A stretch of 64,000 bases of DNA from Prevotella sp. (GTDB lineage Bacteria; Bacteroidota; Bacteroidia; Bacteroidales; Bacteroidaceae): positions 1 through 64,000 of the forward strand of contig JAFZVV010000019.1 of assembly GCA_017617615.1 (NCBI GenBank), read 5' to 3'. The translations under genes were made by a program, and so were the position numbers. How positions within the stretch are numbered: the first letter of the stretch is position 1; every line of letters begins with the position of its first letter. This document shows, in pieces, positions 26,646-34,450 of this stretch. A model generated the notes under the pieces. It made no database searches. It was not told the DNA's origin and saw nothing but the letters and a program-made list of their open reading frames with translations.

Positions 26646-26708
26646 ACATACGTCCCTTTAACTCCCCTTTAACTTCCCTTTAACTCCCCTTTAACTTCCC
26701 TTCCTTTC
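26646..26708. repeat. Composite AGTTAAAGG element, reversed copy
   Basis: Reading on the minus strand, (GGGAAGTTAAA)-type units end in GGGACGTATG, as at 14020-14104 and 33509-33772. It lies just downstream of xth. Confidence 0.65.
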
Positions 26709-26710
26709 AG

Positions 26711-27463
26711 TCACTCTTCAATCATCAGCTCCACCGGACAATGGTCGGATCCCATCACTTCGGTGTGGATTTTCGCGTCGGACACATGGTCGAAGAGACG
26801 GTCGGAGACAACGAAATAGTCGATGCGCCACCCCGCGTTCTTCTCACGGGCACGGAATCGGTACGACCACCACGAATACGTCACCTGGTCGGGGTATAGC
26901 TGGCGGAAGGTGTCGGTAAAGCCTGCGTCGAGCAGCATACCGAACTTCCCACGCTCCTCGTCGGTGAATCCGGCATTGCGGCGGTTGGTCTTCGGGTTCT
27001 TCAGGTCTATCTCCTGGTGCGCCACGTTCAGGTCGCCACACAGCACCACGGGTTTCTTCTCGTCGAGGGCTTTCAGGTAGGCCCTGAAGTCGTCTTCCCA
27101 CTTCATACGGTAGTCGAGTCGTCGCAGGCCGTCCTGTGCGTTGGGCACATAGGCGTTTACCAGGAAGAATCCTTCTGTCTCGAGGGTGATGACACGGCCC
27201 TCGTGGTCGTGCTCGTCGATGCCGATGCCATAAGTCACCGCGAGTGGCTTCCTCCGGGTGTAGATGGCAGTGCCCGAATAGCCTTTCTTGTCGGCATAGT
27301 TCCAGTACGACTCATAGCCGTCGAACTGCAGGTCGAGTTGGCCTTCCTGCATCTTGGTCTCTTGCAGGCAGAAGAAATCGGCGTCGAGGGCCTTGAATGC
27401 CTCCTCGAAGCCTTTCCCCGCGCATGCACGCAAGCCATTCACATTCCAGGATATCAGTCGCAT
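26711..27463 (-). CDS. xth: Exodeoxyribonuclease III (AP endonuclease)
   Basis: The 250-residue enzyme of the exonuclease III/AP endonuclease family cuts DNA at abasic sites in base-excision repair. All family motifs are present: LISWNVNGLRA at the N-terminus, FFCLQETK with the metal-binding Glu (about residue 34), the YSGTAIYTR strand, VNAYVPNAQ, GDLNVAH (about 142-148), SWWSYR, and the terminal GSDHCPVEL with the catalytic Asp-His pair. The length is normal. It lies 3 nt after the DUF4840 gene, so the two are likely co-transcribed. Confidence 0.95.
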   Translation of the reverse strand: MRLISWNVNGLRACAGKGFEEAFKALDADFFCLQETKMQEGQLDLQFDGYESYWNYADKKGYSGTAIYTRRKPLAVTYGIGIDEHDHEGRVITLETEGFFLVNAYVPNAQDGLRRLDYRMKWEDDFRAYLKALDEKKPVVLCGDLNVAHQEIDLKNPKTNRRNAGFTDEERGKFGMLLDAGFTDTFRQLYPDQVTYSWWSYRFRAREKNAGWRIDYFVVSDRLFDHVSDAKIHTEVMGSDHCPVELMIEE

Positions 27464-27466
27464 AGC

Positions 27467-28099
27467 TTATTTCTTTCCGTGGAAGAAGAGCACCCTGTTC
27501 ACTGACCAGGTTTCTTTGTCGACGACAATGCTGTCGAGCAGGACATACACGATAATCTCGTTCTTGTAGAACTCACCACACGGATAGTATACCTGTGTAT
27601 ATAAGTTGGCGTTGAGCACCGTACCGCTGAATTTCACCTTGATTTCGTGCTCCGTGCCGTCGTAGTTGATTTTCTTTGCCAGCTGGTCTTCGGTCAGCGG
27701 CAGTGCCCAGAAGGTGTAGAGTCCCTTTTGGTCGACGTTGCTGATGTAGAAGCGGATGGCCTCCTGGAAGATGGCCTGTCCGGCATGGCTGAGGACCTCG
27801 CGCATGCTTTCCTGCTGCACGCCAGGGATCAGTGCCTCATAGGGGAAGTTGTGGATGGTGAAGAGGGAGTCGGTGGTAACGCCGGCATACGTCAGAATGG
27901 AGTCGACGCGGGCACTGTCGTTGATGAAATAGATGTGTCCGCTGTACTCTCCTGCCATCTCGGTGATCATGGCAGACTTCTCGGCAGGTGACAGCACATT
28001 CTTATTATTGTTGTCAGCGTCGCTGAGGCACGATGTCATCGAAATGCCCACCACTGCCATAAGCAGCATGAGCATCATAAAATACCTTGTCTTTTTCAT
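27467..28099 (-). CDS. DUF4840-like lipoprotein
   Basis: Starting at 28099 gives MKKTRYFMMLMLLMAVVG and a lipobox SMTSC, a normal lipoprotein signal; the longer in-frame start has no signal peptide at its end. The mature part, about 185 residues, contains SAMITEMAGEYSGHIYF and DSILTYAGVTTDSLFTIHNF, features I associate with DUF4840 proteins of Bacteroidota. The role is unknown. The start lies 88 nt after the folE stop, and xth starts 3 nt after its stop. Confidence 0.8.
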   Translation of the reverse strand: MKKTRYFMMLMLLMAVVGISMTSCLSDADNNNKNVLSPAEKSAMITEMAGEYSGHIYFINDSARVDSILTYAGVTTDSLFTIHNFPYEALIPGVQQESMREVLSHAGQAIFQEAIRFYISNVDQKGLYTFWALPLTEDQLAKKINYDGTEHEIKVKFSGTVLNANLYTQVYYPCGEFYKNEIIVYVLLDSIVVDKETWSVNRVLFFHGKK

Positions 28100-28187
28100 T
28101 TCTATTGTATGTTTAGAATTTTCGCTTTTGTTCTTTCGCGTCAGCAACTGGCTCATGCCGGGTGACTTGCTGGCGACAGAAGGGGTG

Positions 28188-28766
28188 TTATTTTCCAATC
28201 AAGTTCATGAATTCCTCGCGGGTCTTCGCCTGGTTGAACGCACCGCTGAAATCGCTCGTGGTGGTGATGGCGTTCTGTTTCTCCACGCCACGCATCTGCA
28301 TGCACATGTGCTGCGCCTCTACCACTACCATCACGCCGAGGGGGTGCAGCGTCTCTTCGATGCACTGCTTGATCTGTTGTGTCATGCGCTCCTGCACCTG
28401 CAGCCTGTGGCTGTAGATGTCGACCACGCGTGCTATCTTGCTCAGGCCGGTGATGTAGCCCTTGGGGATATACGCCACATGCACCTTGCCGTAGAAGGGC
28501 AGCATATGATGCTCGCACAACGAGAAGAAATCGATGTCCTTCACGATGACCATCTGGTTGTAGTCCTCGGCAAACAGCGCGTCGGTGAGCACCTTGTGGG
28601 CGTCTTGCGAGTAACCACGGGTAAGTATCTGCATCGCCTTGGCCACCCGGATGGGGGTCTTCTGGAGTCCCTCGCGTGTGGGGTCCTCGCCGAGGAGTTG
28701 CAGGATGTCGTGGTAATGGCTGGCGAGGGCGTCGAGGCCCTCGCGGAATTCTGTCTCAGGATTCAT
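28188..28766 (-). CDS. folE: GTP cyclohydrolase I
   Basis: The 192-residue enzyme converts GTP to dihydroneopterin triphosphate, the first step of folate and pterin synthesis. It has [20 protein letters not shown], the zinc ligands in [12 protein letters not shown] (about 82-93) and the third ligand in [11 protein letters not shown] (about 150-160), with [20 protein letters not shown] between them. The length is typical. It follows the SPOR protein by 18 nt and belongs to the tpiA-SPOR-folE order of Bacteroidales. Confidence 0.96.
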   Translation of the reverse strand: MNPETEFREGLDALASHYHDILQLLGEDPTREGLQKTPIRVAKAMQILTRGYSQDAHKVLTDALFAEDYNQMVIVKDIDFFSLCEHHMLPFYGKVHVAYIPKGYITGLSKIARVVDIYSHRLQVQERMTQQIKQCIEETLHPLGVMVVVEAQHMCMQMRGVEKQNAITTTSDFSGAFNQAKTREEFMNLIGK

Positions 28767-28784
28767 GTCTCTTGTCTTCGGATT

Positions 28785-29474
28785 TTATCTGCCCACGGTG
28801 ATGGAGGTCTTGATTACACAAGCGGTCTTGTAGCCCAGTTTCTTCATCTTCTTCACCATCTCGGAGGCGTCGTCTTGTTTCCTGAAATTGCCGAAGCGGC
28901 AGCACCAGCGTGGTGAGTAGAAGTGCACGTAGATGGGATAGCCGGGAACCTGCGTCTTGAGTTTCGCACCGATTTCCTGGGCTTTGGCACGGTCGACACG
29001 GGTGTTGCCACCGGCGAATACCTGCACGCGGTAGCCCATCACCTTGCGGCTGTTGCTCATCAGTTTCATCCGTGAGTCGCTGACGGTGGCGTTCTCCTCA
29101 AACTCCTTCATCTTCTTCGCGCGGGCGGCTTCACGACGCTTCTTCTCGCGTTCGCGACGTTCCTTGTCGGCGGCTTCGTCTTCGCGGCTGCTCACACGGT
29201 CGCGGCGCGACTGGTCGCTCTGACTTGCCGAACTGCTCTCGCGACGTGGTGCGCTCTCCTGACGGGAATTGTCTTCACGTGCCTTGGGCTGGTCTTGTTG
29301 ACTTCCGCCTTCTTTCTTGTTGCCGTTGACGAGTTTGCTGATGTCGTCGCTCTGTTTCACCGACACGGAGCCGTTGCCTTTGTCGTCTTTCTGCAGGTGG
29401 TCGAGAAAGGTCTGCGAATGTGCCGGGACCGACAGGCAGATTGCTGCCGCCACAATGGCGATGGTTTTTCTCAT
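28785..29474 (-). CDS. SPOR domain-containing protein
   Basis: The 229-residue exported protein has a signal peptide (MRKTIAIVAAAICLSVPAHS), a low-complexity charged middle rich in Ser, Arg, Glu and Lys (about 50-125), and a C-terminal SPOR-like domain. The domain reads GYRVQVFAGGNTRVDRAKA, then IYVHFYSPRWCCRFGNFRKQ and KKMKKLGYKTACVI. SPOR domains bind peptidoglycan stripped of stem peptides, often near the division site. It lies between tpiA and folE, a conserved setting. The repeat array 29509-29655 lies just upstream of its start. Confidence 0.88.
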   Translation of the reverse strand: MRKTIAIVAAAICLSVPAHSQTFLDHLQKDDKGNGSVSVKQSDDISKLVNGNKKEGGSQQDQPKAREDNSRQESAPRRESSSASQSDQSRRDRVSSREDEAADKERREREKKRREAARAKKMKEFEENATVSDSRMKLMSNSRKVMGYRVQVFAGGNTRVDRAKAQEIGAKLKTQVPGYPIYVHFYSPRWCCRFGNFRKQDDASEMVKKMKKLGYKTACVIKTSITVGR

Positions 29475-29508
29475 CTCTTGATAGATATTATTGTTTTTTT
29501 TCTTTTAT

Positions 29509-29655
29509 GGGCGCTATGGGCCTTGTGGGCGCTGTGGGCCTTATGGGCGCTGTGGGCCTTATGGGCGCTATGGGCCTTATGGGCGCTATGGGCGTTATGG
29601 GCGTTATGGGCGCTATAGTCACTATAGTCACTATAATCACTATAGTCACTATAAG
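29509..29655. repeat. 9-bp tandem repeat array downstream of tpiA
   Basis: GGGCGCTAT/GGGCCTTAT-type 9-mers alternate as 18-bp pairs, then pass into GTCACTATA 9-mers. A second array with the same two unit types lies on the other side of tpiA (30517-30646). Confidence 0.85.
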
Positions 29656-29688
29656 AATGCTTCGGGGAATTTCGTTCCCCGAAGCATT
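29656..29688 (-). terminator. Strong hairpin after tpiA
   Basis: A perfect 14-bp stem (AATGCTTCGGGGAA / TTCCCCGAAGCATT, 5-nt loop) lies 8 nt beyond the tpiA stop. No T-run follows, so it may block RNA decay or act as a weak terminator. Confidence 0.55.
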
Positions 29689-29696
29689 GGGGATGA

Positions 29697-30455
29697 TTAT
29701 TTCCAGGCGTCGATGATGCCTTTGAAGTCGGCGGCCTTCAGAGAGGCACCGCCGATGAGGCCACCGTCGATGTCGGGCTTGGCAAACAGTTCCTTGGCAT
29801 TGCTGGGCTTGCAGCTGCCTCCGTAGAGGATGGAGGTGTTCTCTGCCACTTCTTCGCCGTACTGTGCTGCGACAACGCTGCGGATGAAGGCATGGATTTC
29901 CTCGGCCTGCTCAGCGCTGGCGGTCTTTCCCGTACCGATGGCCCAGATGGGTTCGTAGGCGATGATGATGTTGCTGAACTCCTCGGCGCTGAGGTTGAAC
30001 ACGCTTCCCTCGAGTTCTGCCTTCACCACCTCGTTCTGCTTGTTGGCTTCACGCTCTTCGAGGCTCTCGCCGATGCAGAAAATCACTTTCAGGCCGTTCT
30101 TCAGTGCGAGCAGCACCTTCTCCTTCAGTATCTCGGGGGTCTCGGCGTAGTATTCGCGACGCTCGGAGTGTCCCAGAATCACATACTGTGCTCCGGTGCT
30201 CTTCACCATCTCTGCCGACACCTCACCGGTGTAAGCGCCTTTCTCCTTGTCGGCACAGTTCTCGGCACCCAGCCCGATGACGTCTTGGTCGAGGAATTGT
30301 GCGATGCTGGCAAGGTGGATGAAGGGAGTGCAGATCACCACGCCGCAGTTGGGCTTGTCGGCGGTGAGGGTGTCGTTCAACTCTTTTGCCAATGCGATAC
30401 CGTCTTGCAGGTTCATGTTCATTTTCCAGTTGCCTGCTACAATTTTCTTTCTCAT
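29697..30455 (-). CDS. tpiA: Triosephosphate isomerase
   Basis: The 252-residue TIM-barrel enzyme interconverts dihydroxyacetone phosphate and glyceraldehyde 3-phosphate. The catalytic residues are visible: Lys in [12 protein letters not shown] (about 4-15), His in [15 protein letters not shown] (about 95-100) and Glu in [16 protein letters not shown] (about 169-172). The C-terminal phosphate loop reads [11 protein letters not shown] and then [11 protein letters not shown]. The length is normal. It is flanked on both sides by 9-bp repeat arrays; upstream is the BT_3928-like gene and downstream the SPOR protein. Confidence 0.97.
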   Translation of the reverse strand: MRKKIVAGNWKMNMNLQDGIALAKELNDTLTADKPNCGVVICTPFIHLASIAQFLDQDVIGLGAENCADKEKGAYTGEVSAEMVKSTGAQYVILGHSERREYYAETPEILKEKVLLALKNGLKVIFCIGESLEEREANKQNEVVKAELEGSVFNLSAEEFSNIIIAYEPIWAIGTGKTASAEQAEEIHAFIRSVVAAQYGEEVAENTSILYGGSCKPSNAKELFAKPDIDGGLIGGASLKAADFKGIIDAWK

Positions 30456-30516
30456 TTTACAAGTTTTGATTTTAATGATGTTGATATTTTTTTGATGATG
30501 TATTCTTTTTAAGGGT

Positions 30517-30646
30517 GGGCGCCATGGGCGCCATGGGCGCTATGGGCACTATTGTCACTATTGTCACTATTGTCACTATTGTCACTATAGTCACTATTGT
30601 CACTATTGGTCCTATTGCCACTATTGTCACTATAGTCACTATAGGC
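30517..30646. repeat. 9-bp tandem repeat array upstream of tpiA
   Basis: GGGCGCCAT units are followed by about ten GTCACTATT/GTCACTATA units. It fills most of the space between the BT_3928-like stop and the tpiA start. The unit types and order match the array at 29509-29655. Confidence 0.85.
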
Positions 30647-30652
30647 GCGGTG

Positions 30653-31960
30653 CTATGGGTTTTCTGGGCTTTGGGGGCTTTCTTCTTTTTTGCGCTTTCG
30701 GCGCAGCCAGTGTGTCCAGGCCCAGAGGCGGTCGGCGATGGTCAGGGCGAGGAGGGGTATGGCAAACCACAGCAGTATCTTCGCGATTTTCTTCAGTGGC
30801 GAGCCCTTGGGCAGGTGACCGATGGCGAGCTGGGGCAGGGGTGCATTGAGCTCCTCGGCGTTGGGCAGGAAATGGTGGCTCCACTTGCGCACCACCTGTC
30901 CGTCTCGCAGGAGCAGCAGTCCCGGATTGCTGCGTATGATGGTCTTCAGCGTCGTGGCGTCGCATGTGCAGAAGGGATATTCGGCACCTGTGAGGTCGCG
31001 CCAGCGCTCTATGCCGCTGTCGTCGCTCGACGTGAGGCAATAGAAGGCGTATCCGTTGTCCTGACAGTATTCGTACACCTGGTCGATGTCGCCGAAGTCG
31101 CTGTCGCTCGCTTTCTCCAGCATGGGTGATATGAGGAGGAACGTGTAACTGGTGTCGGCAAGCACCTCTTCGGTGATGTCGTCGCCCGTATCGATGCGTT
31201 CTATGGAGAAGTCGTGGATGGGTGGCACATACCCCTCCATCGTCATCACCGTCTTGCTGTCGATGAACGTCCATGTGGAGTCGGGGTAGTCGGCCAGCGT
31301 GAATTCCTTCCGCACTCCGTCTTTCTCGAGGATGAAGGTGGTCTCAAACTGTGGCTGCTCCTCGGTGTCGGGGATTTCCATCCCCTTGCGGATGTCGGCT
31401 CCCACATGGTATGGGCGGAAGTCGAAGAGGGGCAGGGCGTAGAGACAGTATAGGCTGACAGCCACGATGAATATCGCCGTGTAGTTGATGACGATGTTCT
31501 GGTTGGTCTTCGAGATGAACCTCACCATGCGGAGGGGGTATCGGCATACCACGATGGCAGCCAACAGCAGCACCACGTTCTTCAGCAGCGTCTGGCCGTT
31601 GGTGAGGTGTATGGCGTCGCCGAAGCAACCGCAGTCGCTCACGGGGTTGGCTATCCATAGCCATACCGACACCACCGTCATGAATGCCATCAGGAGCAGC
31701 GTGAGTCGCGACACCGTGCGCCGGTGGATGGCCATGAGCAGGAAGACACCCAGGCAGAACTCGAGTGCCGACAGCAGTATCGAGAGGGTGAGCGCCGCCC
31801 ACTCGGGCAGCAGGCCCGGCAGCGACAGCGCGCTGAGGTAGTCTTGTATCTTGTACTGGGTCCCCAACGGGTCGATGGCTTTCACAAACCCGGAGAGAAT
31901 CAGTGTCACCGCGAGGATGATGCGGCACACGTTCACCAATATGCTGCTAATCTTCTTCAC
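30653..31960 (-). CDS. DoxX-like / BT_3928 family membrane protein
   Basis: Starting at the GTG at 31960 gives MKKISSILVNVCRIIL, a membrane helix, and GFVKAIDPLGTQYKIQDYL, matching the family N-terminus I recall; this start overlaps the DUF1599 gene by 14 nt. The N-terminal 160 residues hold four helices of DoxX type, including WIANPVSDCGCFGDA with three Cys-containing positions. A helix at about 165-185 and an extracytoplasmic thioredoxin-like region follow (FLLISPMLEKASDSDFG, YPFCTCDATTLKTII, NPGLLLLRDGQVVRKW). The C-terminal helix ends in basic residues. It is probably involved in redox or quinone chemistry at the membrane (inference). Confidence 0.82.
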   Translation of the reverse strand: MKKISSILVNVCRIILAVTLILSGFVKAIDPLGTQYKIQDYLSALSLPGLLPEWAALTLSILLSALEFCLGVFLLMAIHRRTVSRLTLLLMAFMTVVSVWLWIANPVSDCGCFGDAIHLTNGQTLLKNVVLLLAAIVVCRYPLRMVRFISKTNQNIVINYTAIFIVAVSLYCLYALPLFDFRPYHVGADIRKGMEIPDTEEQPQFETTFILEKDGVRKEFTLADYPDSTWTFIDSKTVMTMEGYVPPIHDFSIERIDTGDDITEEVLADTSYTFLLISPMLEKASDSDFGDIDQVYEYCQDNGYAFYCLTSSDDSGIERWRDLTGAEYPFCTCDATTLKTIIRSNPGLLLLRDGQVVRKWSHHFLPNAEELNAPLPQLAIGHLPKGSPLKKIAKILLWFAIPLLALTIADRLWAWTHWLRRKRKKEESPQSPENP

Positions 31961-32498
31961 TGAGTTTGATAAGGCCGAACATGGCATAGTTGATGATGTC
32001 CATGTAGTTGGCGTCGATGCCTTCTGATACGAGGGTGGCGCCTCCAAGGTTCTCTATCTCTTTCACTCGCTGCAGTTTCGTGAGGATAAGGTCGGTGTAG
32101 CTGCTCACACGCATGCCTCGCCAGGCCTCGCCATAGTCGTGGTTCTTGCGGAGCATCAGCTGCAGCGTGGCCTCGGCATGACGGTCGTAGAGCGCGAGGG
32201 CTTCGTCGGGACTGATGTCGGTATGGTCGGCATAGCCCTGCTCGAGCTGAATCAGACCCACGATGCCGTAGTTGACCAGTGCGACGAACTCCGGACGGAT
32301 GCCTTCGCCCACCAGCGACTCTCCTGTCACTTCAAGTGAGCGTATCCGGCGGGCTTTGATGAACAGCTGGTCGGTAAGCGAAGAGGGCCGCAAGATGCGC
32401 CATGAGGCACCATAGTCGTGGAGCTTCTTCGCAAAGAGGGTGCGGCACTCGCCCAGGGCGGCACGGAACTGATTCTCTGTCTTCTTGAAATCCTGCAT
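31947..32498 (-). CDS. DUF1599 protein with two repeats
   Basis: The 183-residue protein is made of two similar halves. Each contains a KxHDYG/KNHDYG motif followed by W, then a TD...K..R...E stretch and an EGI...NY...GLI ending (about 22-80 and 105-180). DUF1599 is grouped with nucleotide-modification-associated domains; the biochemical role is unknown. I start at MQDFKKTENQ (32498), because the upstream in-frame extension covers the promoter. It is the first gene of the operon with the BT_3928-like gene, and the stop overlaps that gene's start. Confidence 0.88.
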   Translation of the reverse strand: MQDFKKTENQFRAALGECRTLFAKKLHDYGASWRILRPSSLTDQLFIKARRIRSLEVTGESLVGEGIRPEFVALVNYGIVGLIQLEQGYADHTDISPDEALALYDRHAEATLQLMLRKNHDYGEAWRGMRVSSYTDLILTKLQRVKEIENLGGATLVSEGIDANYMDIINYAMFGLIKLSEED

Positions 32499-32524
32499 CG
32501 CAACAAGTGTTTTTTTACAGACTG

Positions 32525-32556
32525 CAAAGTTACGCATTTTTTTATAATCACCCAAA
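32525..32556 (-). promoter_or_regulatory. Bacteroidota promoter for the DUF1599-tpiA operon
   Basis: On the minus strand TTTG (complement of 32553-32556) and TAACTTTG (complement of 32525-32532) are 20 nt apart, ending 27 nt before the start codon. Confidence 0.75.
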
Positions 32557-32597
32557 TATGCTCTCCTTTTTAACCCCTTTTATATATTTACGAATTC

Positions 32598-32830
32598 AAG
32601 TCTCGCATTCGCTCAACTTGATAAAAGGGAAGGGAAAGGAAGTTAAAAGGAAGTTAAAGGGGAGTTAAAGGGACATATGCCCTGCTACTCTGGGGATTTT
32701 GAGCGCAGCGACCAACAGGGAAAAGGTTCATCGGGATTTGCAATCCAGATGTCTTGAATCCGTTTATCCTGAATTATAGAATTCCATCTTAGAGATAATA
32801 ATTCGCTAATTCTCCAATTCGGGATATATA
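32598..32830. repeat. Composite AGTTAAAGG element plus hairpin debris
   Basis: 32598-32684 has the AAGTCTCGCATTCGCTCAACTT head, four GTTAAA units and a GGGACATATG end. After it come a GGGATTTGCAATCC hairpin (partial multi-hairpin element) and AATTCGGGATAT sequence related to the 33/38-bp repeats. There is no gene up to the PepSY-like protein. Confidence 0.65.
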
Positions 32831-32930
32831 AAACTCGTGGGATTCGTGCTCGGCTGTATGTGGGATAAGCGGTCATACAACATTGACACACGGGTTTCTT
32901 TATTTTGTATTTATCGAACACGTTATCAAC

Positions 32931-32956
32931 GAAAAATGGTCGCCGAAGCGACCATT
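32931..32956 (-). terminator. Rho-independent terminator after the PepSY-like gene
   Basis: The stem AATGGTCGC-cgaa-GCGACCATT is followed on the minus strand by TTTTTC. It lies 37 nt beyond the stop codon. Confidence 0.75.
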
Positions 32957-32993
32957 CATTTGTTTGGGGCGATAAAAGCCAGATTCCGGGGTG

Positions 32994-33272
32994 TCATGCA
33001 CACAGCGAAGAGGGTGGTGCCGGCGAGTGGCTGGCTTTCTTGAAGTTCCCGTCTTTGTCGAAGAACAGCGACGTGCCGTCGTTCAGTTCCACTTCGTAAC
33101 CCATGTTCTCTGCGGCAAAGGCGATAGACCGCCCCGGGTATTCTTTCATGACGAAAGTCTTGATGTTCATTGGCAAGCGGCTTGCCAGGATCATGTGACT
33201 GCCAGTGAAGTTGGCGAATGTTTTCGTGAAGAGGCTCTTGAAAGCCATCGTAAAGGTTCTTGTCGTTTCCAT
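32994..33272 (-). CDS. Small PepSY-like protein
   Basis: The 92-residue protein has no signal peptide as called (METTRTFTMAFKSLF...). Its middle reads LPMNIKTFVMKEYPGRSIAFA, then GYEVELNDGTSLFFDKDGNFKKA. This is the pattern of PepSY-like domains of Bacteroidota: a Pro-start helix, then a strand ending EVxLxDG, then FDxDG. These domains are usually periplasmic and often repeated; here only one is present and the N-terminus is unusual, so the gene may be truncated. An alternative start is the Met at residue 9. It stands alone, with its own terminator downstream. Confidence 0.65.
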   Translation of the reverse strand: METTRTFTMAFKSLFTKTFANFTGSHMILASRLPMNIKTFVMKEYPGRSIAFAAENMGYEVELNDGTSLFFDKDGNFKKASHSPAPPSSLCA

Positions 33273-33508
33273 ATCTTTATTGTTTTATTGTTAATAATTC
33301 GAGTTGTTTCGGATAGTCTTGTCGACTTTTGATATGGCAAAGTTAAGGCGGAAAAAATCCCTTTGGAAATAATTCCGTGTTTTTCTTCCATTGTTATAGC
33401 GACAGCGGCGGCGATATGCGACAAATCGCGTAATTCTGTCCAAATCCTGTCCGATTACTGCTTATTTTTGCCACTTCGTGGCGAAAGTAGGATGCACCCA
33501 TATAAAAA

Positions 33509-33772
33509 AAGTTTCGCATTCGCTCAACAAAGGGAAGGGAAGTTAAAGGGGAGTTTTTTTTGAAGGTAAGTTATAAGGAAGTTGAAGGGAGGTTATAAGG
33601 AAGTTATAAGGAAGTTGAAGGGAAGTTAAAGGGAAGTTATAAGGAAGTTATAAGGAAGTTGAAGGGAGGTTATAAGGAAGTAATAAGGAAGTTGAAGGGA
33701 AGTTGAAGGGAAGTTATAAGGAAGTTAAAGGGAAGTTAAAGGGAAGTTAAAGGGAAGTTAAAGGGACATATG
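33509..33772. repeat. Long AGTTAAAGG/AGTTATAAGG tandem element
   Basis: About 20 units of GAAGTTAAAGG, GAAGTTATAAG and GAAGTTGAAGG type follow the head AAGTTTCGCATTCGCTCAAC and end in GGGACATATGACC. It is the longest copy of the three-part element in the window. The rest of 33273-33508 shows a promoter-like area for the PepSY gene and nothing else clear. Confidence 0.85.
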
Positions 33773-34009
33773 ACCACTTCGTTGTCAAGGTGAGCGCAGC
33801 GAACACAAACAATCGCAACTCTGTTGCGTAAATACCTTCCTGCGACCTACCTTCGGGAGCAGTACCTTAGTGACCGAGCCCGAGCAGGGCGGTTGAGCCT
33901 CCGCCCTGGAGAGGGCGGGGGACGGGGGGTGGGTTGAAGCCTCTCCTTAGGACAAGGAGAGGTTGGAGTGGTTGTGACCCCCAAGCCAATGGCTTGGCAA
34001 AAACGTTAT

Positions 34010-34430
34010 TCAGGTTTACCACTCGCTTAATCGTACTTTGGCTTCGCCGAAGGTACTTCCGCTCGGGAAAATCCAAAAAAAATTGGTTTTCCACTCGGTT
34101 TGCACTACCTTTGCGACAAGTCGCTAAGTTAGGCTGCACCTCGGGAAAACAAGACAAAAACTTTATTTTTTGTTTTGTTTTCCACTCGGTTTGCACTACC
34201 TTTGGCTTCGCCGAATGTACTTCCGTTCGGAAAAGCACAAATAAATTTGGCTTTTCCACTCGGTTTGCACTACCTTTGGCTTCGCCGAATGTACTTCCGT
34301 TCGGAAAAGCACAAATAAATTTGGCTTTTCCACTCGGTTTGCACTACCTTTGGCTTCGCCGAAGGTACTTCCGTTCGGAAAAGCACAAATAAATTTGGCT
34401 TTTCTCTCACTTAATCGTACCTTTGCACCA
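34010..34430 (+). repeat. Tandem array of promoter-like units before cca
   Basis: Units of 74, 74 and 73 nt (91 nt for the oldest) each carry TTTG, then 19-21 nt, then TACCTTTG (at 34106-34113, 34197-34204, 34271-34278, 34345-34352 and 34418-34425). A CCGAA...TTCGG hairpin follows each one. The last unit is the likely working cca promoter: TTTG at 34394-34397, 20 nt, TACCTTTG, and 25 nt to the start codon. Confidence 0.8.
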
Positions 34431-34450
34431 CTTTTGCGAATTCTACGACA

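Noticed and set aside
29420..29716. Open frame with GAVGLMGA repeats after the SPOR gene
   Set aside because: It is translation of the 9-bp array plus antisense of the SPOR and tpiA ends.
30515..31129. Open frame encoding MGAMGAMG...TIVTIVTI, collagen-like at first sight
   Set aside because: It is created by a 9-bp repeat array, which keeps frames open, and then runs antisense to the BT_3928-like gene.
33509..33772. CRISPR array
   Set aside because: Units are 10-12 nt and contiguous, with no unique spacers and no cas genes in the window. The same holds for the 33-bp and 38-bp arrays.
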